Positions 43,190 through 52,063 of a stretch of 64,000 nucleotides of DNA are shown in pieces (position 1 is the first letter of the stretch; the number at the start of each line of letters is the position of its first letter). Source of the stretch: Draconibacterium mangrovi (GTDB lineage Bacteria > Bacteroidota > Bacteroidia > Bacteroidales > Prolixibacteraceae); assembly GCF_010586825.1 (NCBI RefSeq), contig NZ_JAAAGB010000001.1:248001-312000 (forward strand), given 5' to 3'. Both the position numbers and the translations under genes were made by a program. Below the pieces are notes generated by a model, which worked only from the letters and a program-made list of their open reading frames with translations, had not been told where the DNA came from and made no database searches.

Positions 43190-43522
43190 TTAGTGTGTAT
43201 AATCCAGAATTGTTATATTATTGCCAAGCGTTTTTGATATACTATCCTTTATTTTCTCTGCATTAGGACAGGCAAAATCTATTGGATTACCTCTGGAAAT
43301 ACATGATGCAATGGCAATTATTTCAGCGCCTCTGTCAACTAACATTTTTGCACGAGAGATCGTCTTTTTACCGGGACATCCACCGCATGTTACTATTCCA
43401 ATAATTTGACACTCACCATAACCGGAAAATGCTATTTTCCCTTTACTTGCAGCAATAATACAGGCCGTAGCAGGACACATGTCTTCAGTTTGTTGACAAC
43501 GAATAATTCCAATTCTTCTCAT
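43190..43522 (-). CDS. CGGC-domain protein
   Basis: The 110-residue cytosolic protein has the conserved CGGC motif (VTCGGCPGKKTISRAKMLVD, near residue 50) and additional Cys residues at RCQQTEDMCPATAC and ASCISRGNPIDFACPNA. The CGGC domain is thought to bind metal or act in redox or metal sensing, but its function is not established. It is 6 bp after the DoxX/MauE-type gene and 11 bp before the DUF2798 gene, so it belongs to the same unit. Confidence 0.9.
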   Translation of the reverse strand: MRRIGIIRCQQTEDMCPATACIIAASKGKIAFSGYGECQIIGIVTCGGCPGKKTISRAKMLVDRGAEIIAIASCISRGNPIDFACPNAEKIKDSISKTLGNNITILDYTH

Positions 43523-43528
43523 CTACTT

Positions 43529-44695
43529 TTAGTTGAAGTATTTTTCTTTTACCCATTGATAATCCGGGAGGTCGTTGCAATTCCATTTTGCTAAGATTGT
43601 TCCCTTGTGAAGAAGTACTAATCCAGGATTTGCTCTAACTATTGTTTTTAATGGAATTTGGTCAACAAAACAGAAATCATATTTGATATTCCATTTAGAC
43701 TTGAATGTTTCCATTTCATCTGTAAATGCTGAAGATAAACCAATAAGTTTCTGATTATCTTTTTGTACATTATCATAAAAGCGATTAATGTTTTGCATAT
43801 TTTTAGTTTTAGTTTGATGCAAATCATAAGCTACAATCAGAAAATAATATCCTTGGTCAGAAAGAACTTCTTCTTTTATATCAGTATCATCTTTAGAGAG
43901 AATCATAAAATCAGTTATTGGAATTTCGTATCCCTTTTTTACTAATTTGAGCTCTGACGCACTGATGAATTTCCATTTTGAACCACTATACCAATAGGTA
44001 GAATCTTTTGCATACACAGAACTTTCTATTGAAATTTCCTTTCCACTCAATGTGTCTTTTATTGTATAGTACTGTTCATAAATATCACTTGGTGCACCCT
44101 CCGGAAATTCCATACTCTTTGGTATATTTGTGCCAATTTTGTAAGGACGAAAGTCCATTATTGGCAGGTGTTGATAATTATAAATTGAGAAGCTGCTTAT
44201 AGTAATAACTACAGCAATTGAAGCTGTCCATTCCATTTTGGGTTTTAACCAGATTTTTATCTTGTCTCTAAATAGAAAAGAGAATGAAACTAGTGTAATT
44301 AGAATAACATTTTTAAAAAATGTTTGCCAATTTGTAAGTACTAATGCATCACCAAAACATCCACAGTCATGAACCGGATTGGAAATTGCTAACCATAGTG
44401 TAAGTGGTGTGAAAATCAACATAAACAACATTGCTCCCCAATTGGCTAACCTATGTTGAATAAATGTCAATAGTGAAATGCCAATTAGGAATTCTAAACT
44501 CGCTAATAGAATAGCTAGAGGAAATGCAAAATTGCATAACCAAGGCATGTGAAATGCATTAAAATAATCGATGAATTTGTAGGTTGAACCTAATGGATCA
44601 ACTGCTTTTACAAAGCCTGAAAAAGTAAATGTGAGTCCGGCTATAATCCTTGAACTATAAGCGCCCCACTTAATTAGTTTATTTGATATATCCAT
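43529..44695 (-). CDS. DoxX/MauE-type membrane protein (BT_3928-like)
   Basis: The product has four membrane helices in the first 150 residues, with AGLTFTFSGFVKAVDPLGST, a paired DCGCFGDAL motif (redox-type cysteines) and a long C-terminal soluble part of about 200 residues with thioredoxin-like strand pattern but no CxxC. This layout is that of the BT_3928 family of Bacteroidetes, with a MauE/DoxX domain. I place the start at 44695 (MDISNKLIKWG); a start at 44743 adds 16 residues of polar sequence. Likely redox-associated; the reaction is unknown. Confidence 0.82.
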   Translation of the reverse strand: MDISNKLIKWGAYSSRIIAGLTFTFSGFVKAVDPLGSTYKFIDYFNAFHMPWLCNFAFPLAILLASLEFLIGISLLTFIQHRLANWGAMLFMLIFTPLTLWLAISNPVHDCGCFGDALVLTNWQTFFKNVILITLVSFSFLFRDKIKIWLKPKMEWTASIAVVITISSFSIYNYQHLPIMDFRPYKIGTNIPKSMEFPEGAPSDIYEQYYTIKDTLSGKEISIESSVYAKDSTYWYSGSKWKFISASELKLVKKGYEIPITDFMILSKDDTDIKEEVLSDQGYYFLIVAYDLHQTKTKNMQNINRFYDNVQKDNQKLIGLSSAFTDEMETFKSKWNIKYDFCFVDQIPLKTIVRANPGLVLLHKGTILAKWNCNDLPDYQWVKEKYFN

Positions 44696-44772
44696 GTTTT
44701 TAACTTCAATGTTTTGATTATTACCGCCAACTGTATTTTGCATACTCTGTTACAACCACGATTCATGTAATA

Positions 44773-44801
44773 AAAGCCTTTGAGAATATCCCAAAGGCTT
44801 T
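44773..44801 (-). terminator. Terminator after the ABM-like gene
   Basis: AAAGCCTTTG (44773-44782) pairs with CAAAGGCTTT (44792-44801), a 10-bp stem with a 9-base loop, followed on the minus strand by TTTTATTAC. It separates the ABM-like gene from the DoxX unit. Confidence 0.8.
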
Positions 44802-44901
44802 ATTATTTAGAAGTAGGTGATATTAATAATCAGACTAAAGAAAATTACCCCTGTAAGAACTTTTAAGTCAGTTTTATTTCTATTACCTAATCTCTTGCAA
44901 A

Positions 44902-45189
44902 TTAAGCAACCTCGTAAATTTTGATTTCAGGTGCTTTGTCAAACAGTGGAGATAATTCTTTTACAACATCATTATTAAAAATATCTGTTTTCAAATAAGC
45001 ATTTGCATCTTCTACTGATTCGAAACCATGAAGCACTTGAACATCTTCATCACGAATTAGCAAATCCTTTGATGTTGCACCTTTGATTTCATTTAAAAAA
45101 GGTTGTTTGTATTTGTTGTAAACTCCAGCTGCTGTTGGCCTGTTTGTGTTACTCACATACATTGTGATTTCTAAAAAAGCTTTTGCCAT
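44902..45189 (-). CDS. Small ABM-like dimeric alpha/beta barrel protein
   Basis: The 95-residue cytosolic protein has the beta-alpha-beta-beta-alpha-beta rhythm of the antibiotic-biosynthesis-monooxygenase (ABM)-like ferredoxin fold: AFLEITMYVS, DLLIRDEDVQVLHGFESVED with the helix ANAYLKTDIFNN, and a last strand IKIYEVA. No catalytic signature fixes a function. A promoter-like CATCTTTG and a candidate AraC-site repeat lie upstream. It may be a quinone- or stress-related small enzyme. Confidence 0.75.
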   Translation of the reverse strand: MAKAFLEITMYVSNTNRPTAAGVYNKYKQPFLNEIKGATSKDLLIRDEDVQVLHGFESVEDANAYLKTDIFNNDVVKELSPLFDKAPEIKIYEVA

Positions 45190-45231
45190 TTTTTTAAATT
45201 TTAATTGTTTTGTTATTAATTACTGACACTG

Positions 45232-45239
45232 CAAAGATG
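45232..45239 (-). promoter_or_regulatory. Bacteroidetes-type -7 element upstream of ABM-like gene
   Basis: Minus-strand CATCTTTG, one mismatch to TAnnTTTG, lies 43 bp before the start codon and is followed by GCAGTG. The -33 element is not clear. Confidence 0.4.
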
Positions 45240-45283
45240 TTGTATCCTGACTAGAGTGGTGGTGTACAAAAGAGAATCAAAAT

Positions 45284-45300
45284 GGTAAATTTGGGAAATG
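45284..45300 (+). promoter_or_regulatory. Candidate AraC-family binding site, copy 1
   Basis: GGTAAATTTGGGAAATG matches the two repeats at 46038-46075 in at least 14 of 17 positions. It lies 95 bp upstream of the ABM-like gene, close to its promoter-like element. Confidence 0.5.
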
Positions 45301-45390
45301 CTAATTATTGGCAGGTATTAGGTGCAGTTTTTAGATGTACTATCTTAAAGATTGAGAAGATAACAGCTGCTGATTTAATGAAGAGGAATA

Positions 45391-45975
45391 TTATATGAGT
45401 GATAATAATTTGTTCTCGTCAAACCATTTTTCTAAACTATTTCTGGCATCTTTAAGTTTGCTTTCCCAAAGTTCAACAGAGTTTTGACCAATAATATCAG
45501 TAATATATTTCACAGATATAAAAGGAATTTTAAATTCTTTACATACAAAAGCTTGAGTGTAGGCTTCCATATCAATAATATCCCCATTTATTTTTTCTGC
45601 ATTGGTAACAAATGAATCTCCGGTGTTGCAGATACCTTTTTTCTCGTATTTGTCAATCCATTTTTTTATAGGAAGGTTCTTGTGAAATAAATCTTGGCCG
45701 TCAATTTCAAATTCTAAACCAGGTAACCTGATAGTTTCGTAATCTCTATCAATAAAATGGGTAGAGATAAAGATATCCCCAATTTGATGCTTTAAAGTTC
45801 CGGCTGTGCCTATGTTAAGAACTAAATCAGGTTTTAATTGACAAATATTCTTTGTTAAGATATGTGCTGATTTTGTTTTTCCTACACCGGTATATATGTG
45901 CTTGATTGCAGAATTTGCAGCCCCAATAGGAATGAACTCTTCTTTTACTGCGTGTGTAATAAAAATGGTTTTCAT
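45391..45975 (-). CDS. Nucleosidase-like protein (MTA/SAH nucleosidase superfamily)
   Basis: The 194-residue protein belongs to the PNP/UDP phosphorylase-nucleosidase superfamily: TGVGKTKSAHILTKNI, LVLNIGTAGTLKHQIGDIFI, CNTGDSFV, IDMEAYTQAFVCKEFKIPFI and VKYITDIIGQN. The DMEAYT motif holds the ribose-contact Met-Glu. It is shorter than typical MTA/SAH nucleosidases (about 230). It probably cleaves a nucleoside such as methylthioadenosine or S-adenosylhomocysteine; the substrate is not fixed. A 17-bp palindrome and the candidate AraC operator lie just upstream. Confidence 0.88.
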   Translation of the reverse strand: MKTIFITHAVKEEFIPIGAANSAIKHIYTGVGKTKSAHILTKNICQLKPDLVLNIGTAGTLKHQIGDIFISTHFIDRDYETIRLPGLEFEIDGQDLFHKNLPIKKWIDKYEKKGICNTGDSFVTNAEKINGDIIDMEAYTQAFVCKEFKIPFISVKYITDIIGQNSVELWESKLKDARNSLEKWFDENKLLSLI

Positions 45976-45983
45976 ATGTCTTA

Positions 45984-46000
45984 TTTAAACATTGTTTAAA
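45984..46000. promoter_or_regulatory. 17-bp inverted repeat in the nucleosidase leader
   Basis: TTTAAAC-att-GTTTAAA lies 9 bp upstream of the nucleosidase start codon. Perfect 7-bp arms suggest an operator or a small hairpin at the translation start. Confidence 0.45.
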
Positions 46001-46037
46001 AGTTGACAAAGCTTAAATAATATGAAAAATTACGAAG

Positions 46038-46075
46038 GGTAGATTTGGGAAATAAAATGGTAAATTTAGGCAATG
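46038..46075 (+). promoter_or_regulatory. Tandem 17-bp direct repeats, 21-bp spacing: candidate AraC operator
   Basis: GGTAGATTTGGGAAATA (46038-46054) and GGTAAATTTAGGCAATG (46059-46075) are direct repeats with a start-to-start distance of 21 bp, two helical turns, as for many AraC/XylS activator sites. They lie 63-100 bp upstream of the nucleosidase gene, and the second overlaps the 3' end of the AraC gene. A third copy is at 45284-45300. Confidence 0.6.
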
Positions 46076-46944
46076 TTCACTTTAAACTCCCGAGGAGACA
46101 TCTTTACGTGTCTTTTGAAAAATTTGACAAAATATGAGGGGTCTTCAAAACCCAATTCAAATGCTACTTCATTTACATTTCTCTCGGAATATGACAATAA
46201 CCTTTTGGCCTCAAGAATTAAGCGTTCATTAATAATCTCCAACGGAGTTTGATGAGAAATTTCTTTTGTGCAGTTGGTCAGTGTTTTAGTTGATACATTT
46301 AGCAATCCGGCATATTCTGCAACGGTATGAATTTTATGAAAGTTTTCTTCCAGGAGTTTTCTGAAATTCACAAACAAAATATGCGAAGGATTATTCATTG
46401 TAAGGGCACTGCAGTTATTTCTTATTCCAAACCGCTGAGTAACTATAAGAAACAGGTGTAGAAGTACTTTAAGATAATCGCTATGAGCAAACTGGTTTGG
46501 GGTCCACATTTCAGTTTGAATTTGATTTACGATATTATGAAGTTCATTACTGTCTGATTCCTTTATTCTAAATACGGGTTCTTTCTCAAAGGAATGAAAG
46601 ATATTATGTTTTAGGAATACATCAGTAAAGTTCTCATTGTAGGCCATAAACGACTCATTAAAATGAAGGATACAACCTTCCTGATAGTTGTCATCAAAAT
46701 GATGTATCTGACCTTTTGAGATAAAGAATAGTGAATTGTCTTTGATATCATATTCGTTAAAATCCACATAGTGTTTCCCCGTTCCTTTCATAAACCAGAC
46801 CACCTGATAGAAACTATGAACGTGCGGTTTTTGTGTATTATGAGCTTTTTGAATGAGATACTCCTTTAACGGGAATATCTCAAACTGTAGCTTATCAGGT
46901 TCATCTTTATGGAGATGATATTTTTGTATCTCGAGCTCAGACAT
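46066..46944 (-). CDS. AraC family transcriptional regulator
   Basis: The 292-residue protein has an N-terminal cupin-like sensor domain (HVHSFYQVVWFMKGTGKHYV, FNEYDIKDNSLFFISKGQIH) and a C-terminal double HTH of the AraC class (VAEYAGLLNVSTKTLTNCTK, NEVAFELGFEDPSYFVKFFK, HVKMSPREFK). It is on the same strand as its neighbours and 90 bp upstream of the nucleosidase gene, with matching direct repeats before that gene. I therefore read it as a local activator of the nucleosidase/ABM unit rather than of the mannan PUL on its other side, though the latter cannot be excluded. Confidence 0.93.
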   Translation of the reverse strand: MSELEIQKYHLHKDEPDKLQFEIFPLKEYLIQKAHNTQKPHVHSFYQVVWFMKGTGKHYVDFNEYDIKDNSLFFISKGQIHHFDDNYQEGCILHFNESFMAYNENFTDVFLKHNIFHSFEKEPVFRIKESDSNELHNIVNQIQTEMWTPNQFAHSDYLKVLLHLFLIVTQRFGIRNNCSALTMNNPSHILFVNFRKLLEENFHKIHTVAEYAGLLNVSTKTLTNCTKEISHQTPLEIINERLILEAKRLLSYSERNVNEVAFELGFEDPSYFVKFFKRHVKMSPREFKVNIA

Positions 46945-46967
46945 AAATGAGTTATTTCAATAGAAAA

Positions 46968-46975
46968 CAAAAATA
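46968..46975 (-). promoter_or_regulatory. TAnnTTTG promoter word upstream of AraC gene
   Basis: Minus-strand TATTTTTG is an exact match to the Bacteroidetes -7 element, 24 bp before the AraC start codon. No convincing -33 TTTG is seen at the usual distance. Confidence 0.4.
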
Positions 46976-47158
46976 GTATTTTCTCTTCCTTGACGACTTT
47001 AATAAATACTACTTTTAAATAATCTCTTACCGGTCAATCAAGAGCATGGCTTCTCGCTAAAAGAATTATCATTTCAACTAAGCACACTAATTATATGTTT
47101 TGACGCTTACATCAAGTTGGTCCAATGTTCGACAAAAAAGAAAAGAGATACTTTATTA

Positions 47159-49345
47159 TCATTCATTTACTTCTTCAAGTTGAAGAACACGGCTTGAGTA
47201 CTCGTTTACTAGTGGTAGCTCTAGTCCCAATTCCATCAACAGATTGCCGCTAAATACTTTCCCGTCTACGGAAAGGATTTCTTTATCGTCCTTATTTATT
47301 TCCACTATTCTATATCTTTTGTTTTTGTCCAAACCCGACATGCGAAAACGAGGAATTACTTGACCATGATAATGTTCAATTTTAAATGCAAAAAATACAG
47401 CACGGTCTTTCTCTGGAGTGCAATACATAAGAGAGGCAACGCCTTTATCATCGTATGGAGAGATCAAACGGTACAAATCTCCCTGCTGGATAACCGGACG
47501 AATTTCTTTATAAGTATTGATTGCTTCCCTGGAAAATTCCCTTTCTTCATTTGTCATATCTTTGGGTTGCATCTCCATTCCCAAACGTCCTGTCATCGCC
47601 ACATCAAAACGAAATTTTAGAGGCATTATTCGTCCTGTTTGATGATTAGGAGAAGAACCAACATGAGAGGCCATTGCAACGGCTGGGTAGAAATAGGACA
47701 CTCCCCACTGCATATATATTCTTTGCAGGGCTTCCGTATTATCACTTACCCAAAATTCATCGAAATTAGGCAATACTCCATAATTTGCACGTCCTCCTCC
47801 GCTGGCACAGGCTTGTATTACTAGGTCGGGATATTTAGCCCGGATTCTTTCCATTATTTTTCTAAATCCCCTATGGTAGTCAATATAAAGATGGGATTGT
47901 TTACCGGCTGGTAAATAGGAGGAACCATAATTGGCAATATTCATATTAGCATCCCATTTTATGTAAGCAATGTCCGGATTACGGGTCATCAGGTTGTCGA
48001 TAGTTGTGTATATAAAATCCTGTACTTGCGGATTTGATAGGTCGAGCACCAATTGAGTTCCTCCACGACCGGGCCGGGGTTCACGATTTGGCTGACAAAT
48101 AATCCAGTCTGGATGCTTTTCGTAAAGCTCACTTACCGTATTTGTCATTTCCGGCTCAACCCATATTCCGAATTTTATACCGTTTTTTTCTGAACTTTGC
48201 ACCAATGCATCAATTCCGTTAGGTAATTTATTCTCATCTACAACCCAATCTCCTAACGACGAGTTATCGCTGTTTCGTTGATATTTGTCTCCAAACCAAC
48301 CATCATCCATCACAAAAAGCTCGCCTCCCATATCTGCAATATCCTCCATCATCTGTTCCATACCTTGCTCGCTGATATCGAAATAAACGCCTTCCCAACT
48401 ATTCAACAAGATATCTCTCTTTTGCTTGCCTCCATGAATTTTTCCATTTCTCGCCCATTCATGAAAATTTCGACTTACGCCCCCAATACCTTCATCACTA
48501 TATGTTAAAGCCAGTTCAGGTGTAACAAAAACTTCATTTGCTTCCAGTGTGTATTCTGAAGCATCTTCGTTAATACCTGCAAAAAATGAGTGATAATTGC
48601 TGTCATCGGTGTCAAAACGAAGGCGGAAATTACCTCCCCAACATAGTGCAGCGCCAATTACCTGACCTTCCTGTTCCTGTGGCTTACCATTTAGAGAGAT
48701 CATTACCTCCGCATGATCAGTATGTGAATTGCGCACACCATCTTTATTTTTAATTACTTTCATGCCTGGTTGTAGTGGCTCCGTTACCACTCTGCTTTCA
48801 TTTGCCCAGGAACCATATAAATGAGAAATCCATACATCGTTTTTACGAATGGGTAGATAGGCAGATGCAAATTGCTGTAATTTCACATCCCCCTTCTCGT
48901 TGTGCATTATTTCACTCCAGGTTTCAATAATATCAGAGTTCTTATATGATTTATATACAACCTTAATTTCAAAAGGGTATATCTTGTCTCTCATTGTAAT
49001 TCCTGTAAAGGTAGCTTCGTCACTTTCTGTTTCATTTATGTCAGAAATAACCATATCCAACGATAAGTTACCATCAGCATGTTGCACCTGCAATGCTGAT
49101 TCTGATGAACACTCAATACCGAATACAGGGTAAGCAGGACGATTGGCTGCAACTCCTGTGTCATAAATCTGTGAAACTTCATTTAAGGATATCTTTTCTC
49201 CATAGTAAATGAATTGCAACTCCTCTCCAACACGTGCGGATAGCACCAAAGATGTATTTTCTGTAGAAATTAACAAATCTCCTTCTGCTGCAAACATTAC
49301 AACAGAAAGCAAAAGGCCAAGCGCTAATAATTGTATCTTTTTCAT
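47159..49345 (-). CDS. GH36 alpha-galactosidase, secreted (mannan PUL)
   Basis: The 728-residue protein has a signal peptide (MKKIQLLALGLLLSVVMFAA) and the three-domain GH36 layout: an N-terminal beta-sandwich, a TIM barrel with DDGWFGDKYQRNSD, WVEPEM, nucleophile Asp465 in YIKWDANMNI, acid/base Asp535 in WVSDNTEAL and the SHVGSSPNHQTGR segment, and a C-terminal beta domain. GH36 removes alpha-1,6-galactose from galactomanno-oligosaccharides, as in the Bacteroides ovatus galactomannan PUL. It is the last gene of the operon, 103 bp after the symporter gene, and would act in the periplasm. Confidence 0.95.
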   Translation of the reverse strand: MKKIQLLALGLLLSVVMFAAEGDLLISTENTSLVLSARVGEELQFIYYGEKISLNEVSQIYDTGVAANRPAYPVFGIECSSESALQVQHADGNLSLDMVISDINETESDEATFTGITMRDKIYPFEIKVVYKSYKNSDIIETWSEIMHNEKGDVKLQQFASAYLPIRKNDVWISHLYGSWANESRVVTEPLQPGMKVIKNKDGVRNSHTDHAEVMISLNGKPQEQEGQVIGAALCWGGNFRLRFDTDDSNYHSFFAGINEDASEYTLEANEVFVTPELALTYSDEGIGGVSRNFHEWARNGKIHGGKQKRDILLNSWEGVYFDISEQGMEQMMEDIADMGGELFVMDDGWFGDKYQRNSDNSSLGDWVVDENKLPNGIDALVQSSEKNGIKFGIWVEPEMTNTVSELYEKHPDWIICQPNREPRPGRGGTQLVLDLSNPQVQDFIYTTIDNLMTRNPDIAYIKWDANMNIANYGSSYLPAGKQSHLYIDYHRGFRKIMERIRAKYPDLVIQACASGGGRANYGVLPNFDEFWVSDNTEALQRIYMQWGVSYFYPAVAMASHVGSSPNHQTGRIMPLKFRFDVAMTGRLGMEMQPKDMTNEEREFSREAINTYKEIRPVIQQGDLYRLISPYDDKGVASLMYCTPEKDRAVFFAFKIEHYHGQVIPRFRMSGLDKNKRYRIVEINKDDKEILSVDGKVFSGNLLMELGLELPLVNEYSSRVLQLEEVNE

Positions 49346-49387
49346 TAGTTTAAATTTAATAACTTTAAAAGGTGACTCATATAACTC

Positions 49388-49429
49388 GCATAAGCACGCT
49401 CCTCTAAAGAAAGAGGCACTTAATTATGC
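49388..49429. promoter_or_regulatory. Two-part stem-loop between GPH and GH36 genes
   Basis: GCATAA (49388-49393) pairs with TTATGC (49424-49429) around an inner CCTCT/AGAGG stem. It sits in the only gap of about 100 bp inside the mannan operon and may stabilise or attenuate the mRNA before the GH36 gene. Confidence 0.45.
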
Positions 49430-49448
49430 TCGTTTCATTTGTGTATTT

Positions 49449-50831
49449 TTAATTCTTAGTTTTTCTCATTTCCCGAAGTTCAAGGGTAATCTTTTCCATA
49501 AACTTATCACTCAAACGATAAGCCATAAGAAATAAAACAGCAACTCCTGCACCTATTGCCGGGTATATACTGATCAACATCCGTATTCCGGTAATTGATT
49601 CTTTAGATTGAACCGTGTTCGCTTCAAAACCATAAGCAGCTAGTATCCATCCGGTGATTGCGCCTCCCAATGTCCATCCCATTTTCTGTGACATGCTGGA
49701 CGACGAAAATATCAAACCGGTAGCACGACGACCAGTTTTGTATTCAGAATAATCAGATATATCAGCATACATACTCCAAATCAGAGGTAAAACAATGCCC
49801 GCTGCTAAGCCGATTAATAAATTCAATATAAAAATCAGCAGTATTTGCTCGGGCTTCAAAAAGAAGAGCACTGCACTTAGTGCTGCTGCCAATAGCATCG
49901 CATAAATAAAAGCATTTCTTTTCCCTAGAGAAATGGATGCCGGATTTGCAAATAATACTCCAAGCATATTACTTCCTAGCCACACAGTCATATAAGCACC
50001 GGATAATTTCTCCCACGCAACCTCGCCTAATAAGGGCAGATTCTGATCCTGTATATAGTACTTAAAATAATACTGAATACTGCCATCGCGTAGCGAGTTA
50101 AATATGAGTACAGAAATGCAAGCTCCCAGCATGATAAACCATTGTCCGTTCTTCGCTAAATCCTTTAAATCGCTCTTAATGGCAACTTTTTCACTAACGG
50201 GTTTCAAACGCTCCTTTGTCCAGGCATAAGTCATGATGAAGAAAAAAGCGGCTATAATTGCATAAATTATTACCGACAACTGAAAACTACGGGCATCTGA
50301 TAATTCCAAAGAGTTGAAGAATTGTAACAGATGAGGAATAGAGGCTGTCATTACCATACCTCCGGCATAAGCACCGATGAACCTAAACGATGACAAACTC
50401 GTTCTTTCTTTCGGTTTGTCTGTCATCACACCCAGTAGTGAAGAATAAGGTACATTCACAACAGTATACACCATCATCATCATTGTGTATGTAATGTAAG
50501 CATAAATCAACTTTCCACCTGATCCTAAGTCTGGCATGGAAAAAGTAATAATTCCAATTAGACCAAAAGGGATAGCCCCCCATAAAAGAAATGGTCTAAA
50601 TTTCCCATGTTTAGTTTTTGTCCGGTCGGCAATAATTCCCATAAGTGGGTCATTAATACCATCCCATAAACGGGTCAGTAATAGCATGGTCCCAACGCTT
50701 TGAGGAGTAAGATTAACGATGTCGGTATAATAATACATTAAAAACATCGAAAATATCTTCCAAAACATAGAAGAGGCAAAATCTCCGAAACCGTAAGCGA
50801 CTTTTTCTTTAAGTTTAAGAGCTTCTGTCAT
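49449..50831 (-). CDS. GPH family symporter, probable mannobiose importer
   Basis: The 460-residue polytopic protein (about 12 spans) has GPH symporter motifs: KVAYGFGDFASSMFWKIFSM, TRLWDGINDPLMGIIADRTK and FRPFLLWGAIPFGLIG. Placed directly after the AGE epimerase gene (17-bp overlap) and after GH130, it is the likely inner-membrane importer of beta-1,4-mannobiose or short manno-oligosaccharides, as in the Bacteroides fragilis mannan cluster. It shares family with the transporter at 26382-27722 but is clearly diverged. Confidence 0.94.
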   Translation of the reverse strand: MTEALKLKEKVAYGFGDFASSMFWKIFSMFLMYYYTDIVNLTPQSVGTMLLLTRLWDGINDPLMGIIADRTKTKHGKFRPFLLWGAIPFGLIGIITFSMPDLGSGGKLIYAYITYTMMMMVYTVVNVPYSSLLGVMTDKPKERTSLSSFRFIGAYAGGMVMTASIPHLLQFFNSLELSDARSFQLSVIIYAIIAAFFFIMTYAWTKERLKPVSEKVAIKSDLKDLAKNGQWFIMLGACISVLIFNSLRDGSIQYYFKYYIQDQNLPLLGEVAWEKLSGAYMTVWLGSNMLGVLFANPASISLGKRNAFIYAMLLAAALSAVLFFLKPEQILLIFILNLLIGLAAGIVLPLIWSMYADISDYSEYKTGRRATGLIFSSSSMSQKMGWTLGGAITGWILAAYGFEANTVQSKESITGIRMLISIYPAIGAGVAVLFLMAYRLSDKFMEKITLELREMRKTKN

Positions 50832-52053
50832 TTTTTATCTCCAATTTTGAGATCCGTTTTATTAGTTCAATCAAGGCACGGCTATTGTGATAAGGGCATT
50901 TCCAGAATCCAGCTTTATCTTCCTTCAAATTTGGAAGTCCGCCATTGTTTATACTCCAAAACCACTCTCCATTTTTAGTATCCAGCAAGTTCTTTTTAAT
51001 GTATTCCCAAATCCTTGTCAGGTTCTGAATATACCGTTCATCACTGCAAATCTCCCACGCATCCATAAGTCCAACCATTGCTTCGGCCTGCACCCACCAA
51101 TGGCGATCTTTATCAATATGATCTCCTTCTTTCTCATACCAAACGGATCCATCCGTATCAGTTCCTTCATCCAGTGTAATATCAACTAACCGAAGTGCTG
51201 ATTTCCGAACAGACTGAATAGCAGCAACATCCTTTGTTTCAATAGCGGCTTCGTTCAACAACCAGGCTCCTTCAATATCATGCCCGTAAGAAACAATGTT
51301 TGATTGAACTGTCCAGTCCATATCAAAAAACAGATTGAAATGGCCTGTTTCCCGATCAATAATTTGGTTATGAAACAGATTTAACAAAACCAGAATACGT
51401 TCTTTTAAATGCTGATTAGGCCAGGCTTTGTAAAGATTCGTGTATGGTTCCAAAATATGCAAATGTGTATTCATTGACTTGGGAAAATTCGCATCTTTAG
51501 GACTCAGACGCATATCCTTCAGAGGTTGAAAGTTGCGACTTAACGCTTCAAGATAACCTTCAAATTCGAAATCTTTAAACTTACTTTCCAGCAAATCAAA
51601 CAAGCTTAACGCATATTCAAGGCTTTCCTCCTTGCCTGTTACTAAATAATATTCTGAAAATGCATATATACCAAACCCCTGTACATAAGCCTGTTTACGT
51701 GTATTTAATGGATTCCCAAGGTAATCACACTCCCAATACAAACCACTATTTTCCTTATCCCAAAAATAATGCACCAAATAGTCGTATGCACGATCAGCCA
51801 TTTTCAGGTATGTCTGCTCTCCATAATTGCGGAAAGCTGCTGAAAAGGTCCAGAGTAGCCGGGTGTTTAACACGGCCCCTTTACCTGCCCCGGAAATAAC
51901 TTCTCCGGCAGAATTAATTTGCCCAACAAAGCCGCCATGTTCCGCATCCACAGCTTTGGTGCTCCAAAAATCGAGAATCTGGGACAACTCATTCTTAAGC
52001 TCTGGTAGCATAAGCTGCAGTTGCTGTCTCTTATCTTTCAATTTTATCTTCAT
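50815..52053 (-). CDS. AGE family epimerase, cellobiose 2-epimerase type
   Basis: The 412-residue cytosolic protein is an (alpha/alpha)6 barrel of the N-acylglucosamine 2-epimerase family. The His residues expected for catalysis are seen at His199 (THLHILEPY), His258 (YGHDIEGAW) and His389 (CPYHNSR), with WWVQAEAM. The length and residues match cellobiose 2-epimerase, which converts beta-1,4-mannobiose to mannosyl-glucose. Its neighbours GH130 (10 bp upstream) and the symporter (overlap) support that role. It is not an N-acetylglucosamine epimerase in this context. Confidence 0.92.
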   Translation of the reverse strand: MKIKLKDKRQQLQLMLPELKNELSQILDFWSTKAVDAEHGGFVGQINSAGEVISGAGKGAVLNTRLLWTFSAAFRNYGEQTYLKMADRAYDYLVHYFWDKENSGLYWECDYLGNPLNTRKQAYVQGFGIYAFSEYYLVTGKEESLEYALSLFDLLESKFKDFEFEGYLEALSRNFQPLKDMRLSPKDANFPKSMNTHLHILEPYTNLYKAWPNQHLKERILVLLNLFHNQIIDRETGHFNLFFDMDWTVQSNIVSYGHDIEGAWLLNEAAIETKDVAAIQSVRKSALRLVDITLDEGTDTDGSVWYEKEGDHIDKDRHWWVQAEAMVGLMDAWEICSDERYIQNLTRIWEYIKKNLLDTKNGEWFWSINNGGLPNLKEDKAGFWKCPYHNSRALIELIKRISKLEIKNDRSS

Positions 52054-52063
52054 TACAACTCCA

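Noticed and set aside
46066-46944. AraC regulator as the controller of the mannan PUL
   Set aside because: It lies downstream of the mannan operon on the same strand, and its likely binding repeats are on the other side, before the nucleosidase and ABM-like genes; kept only as a weak alternative.
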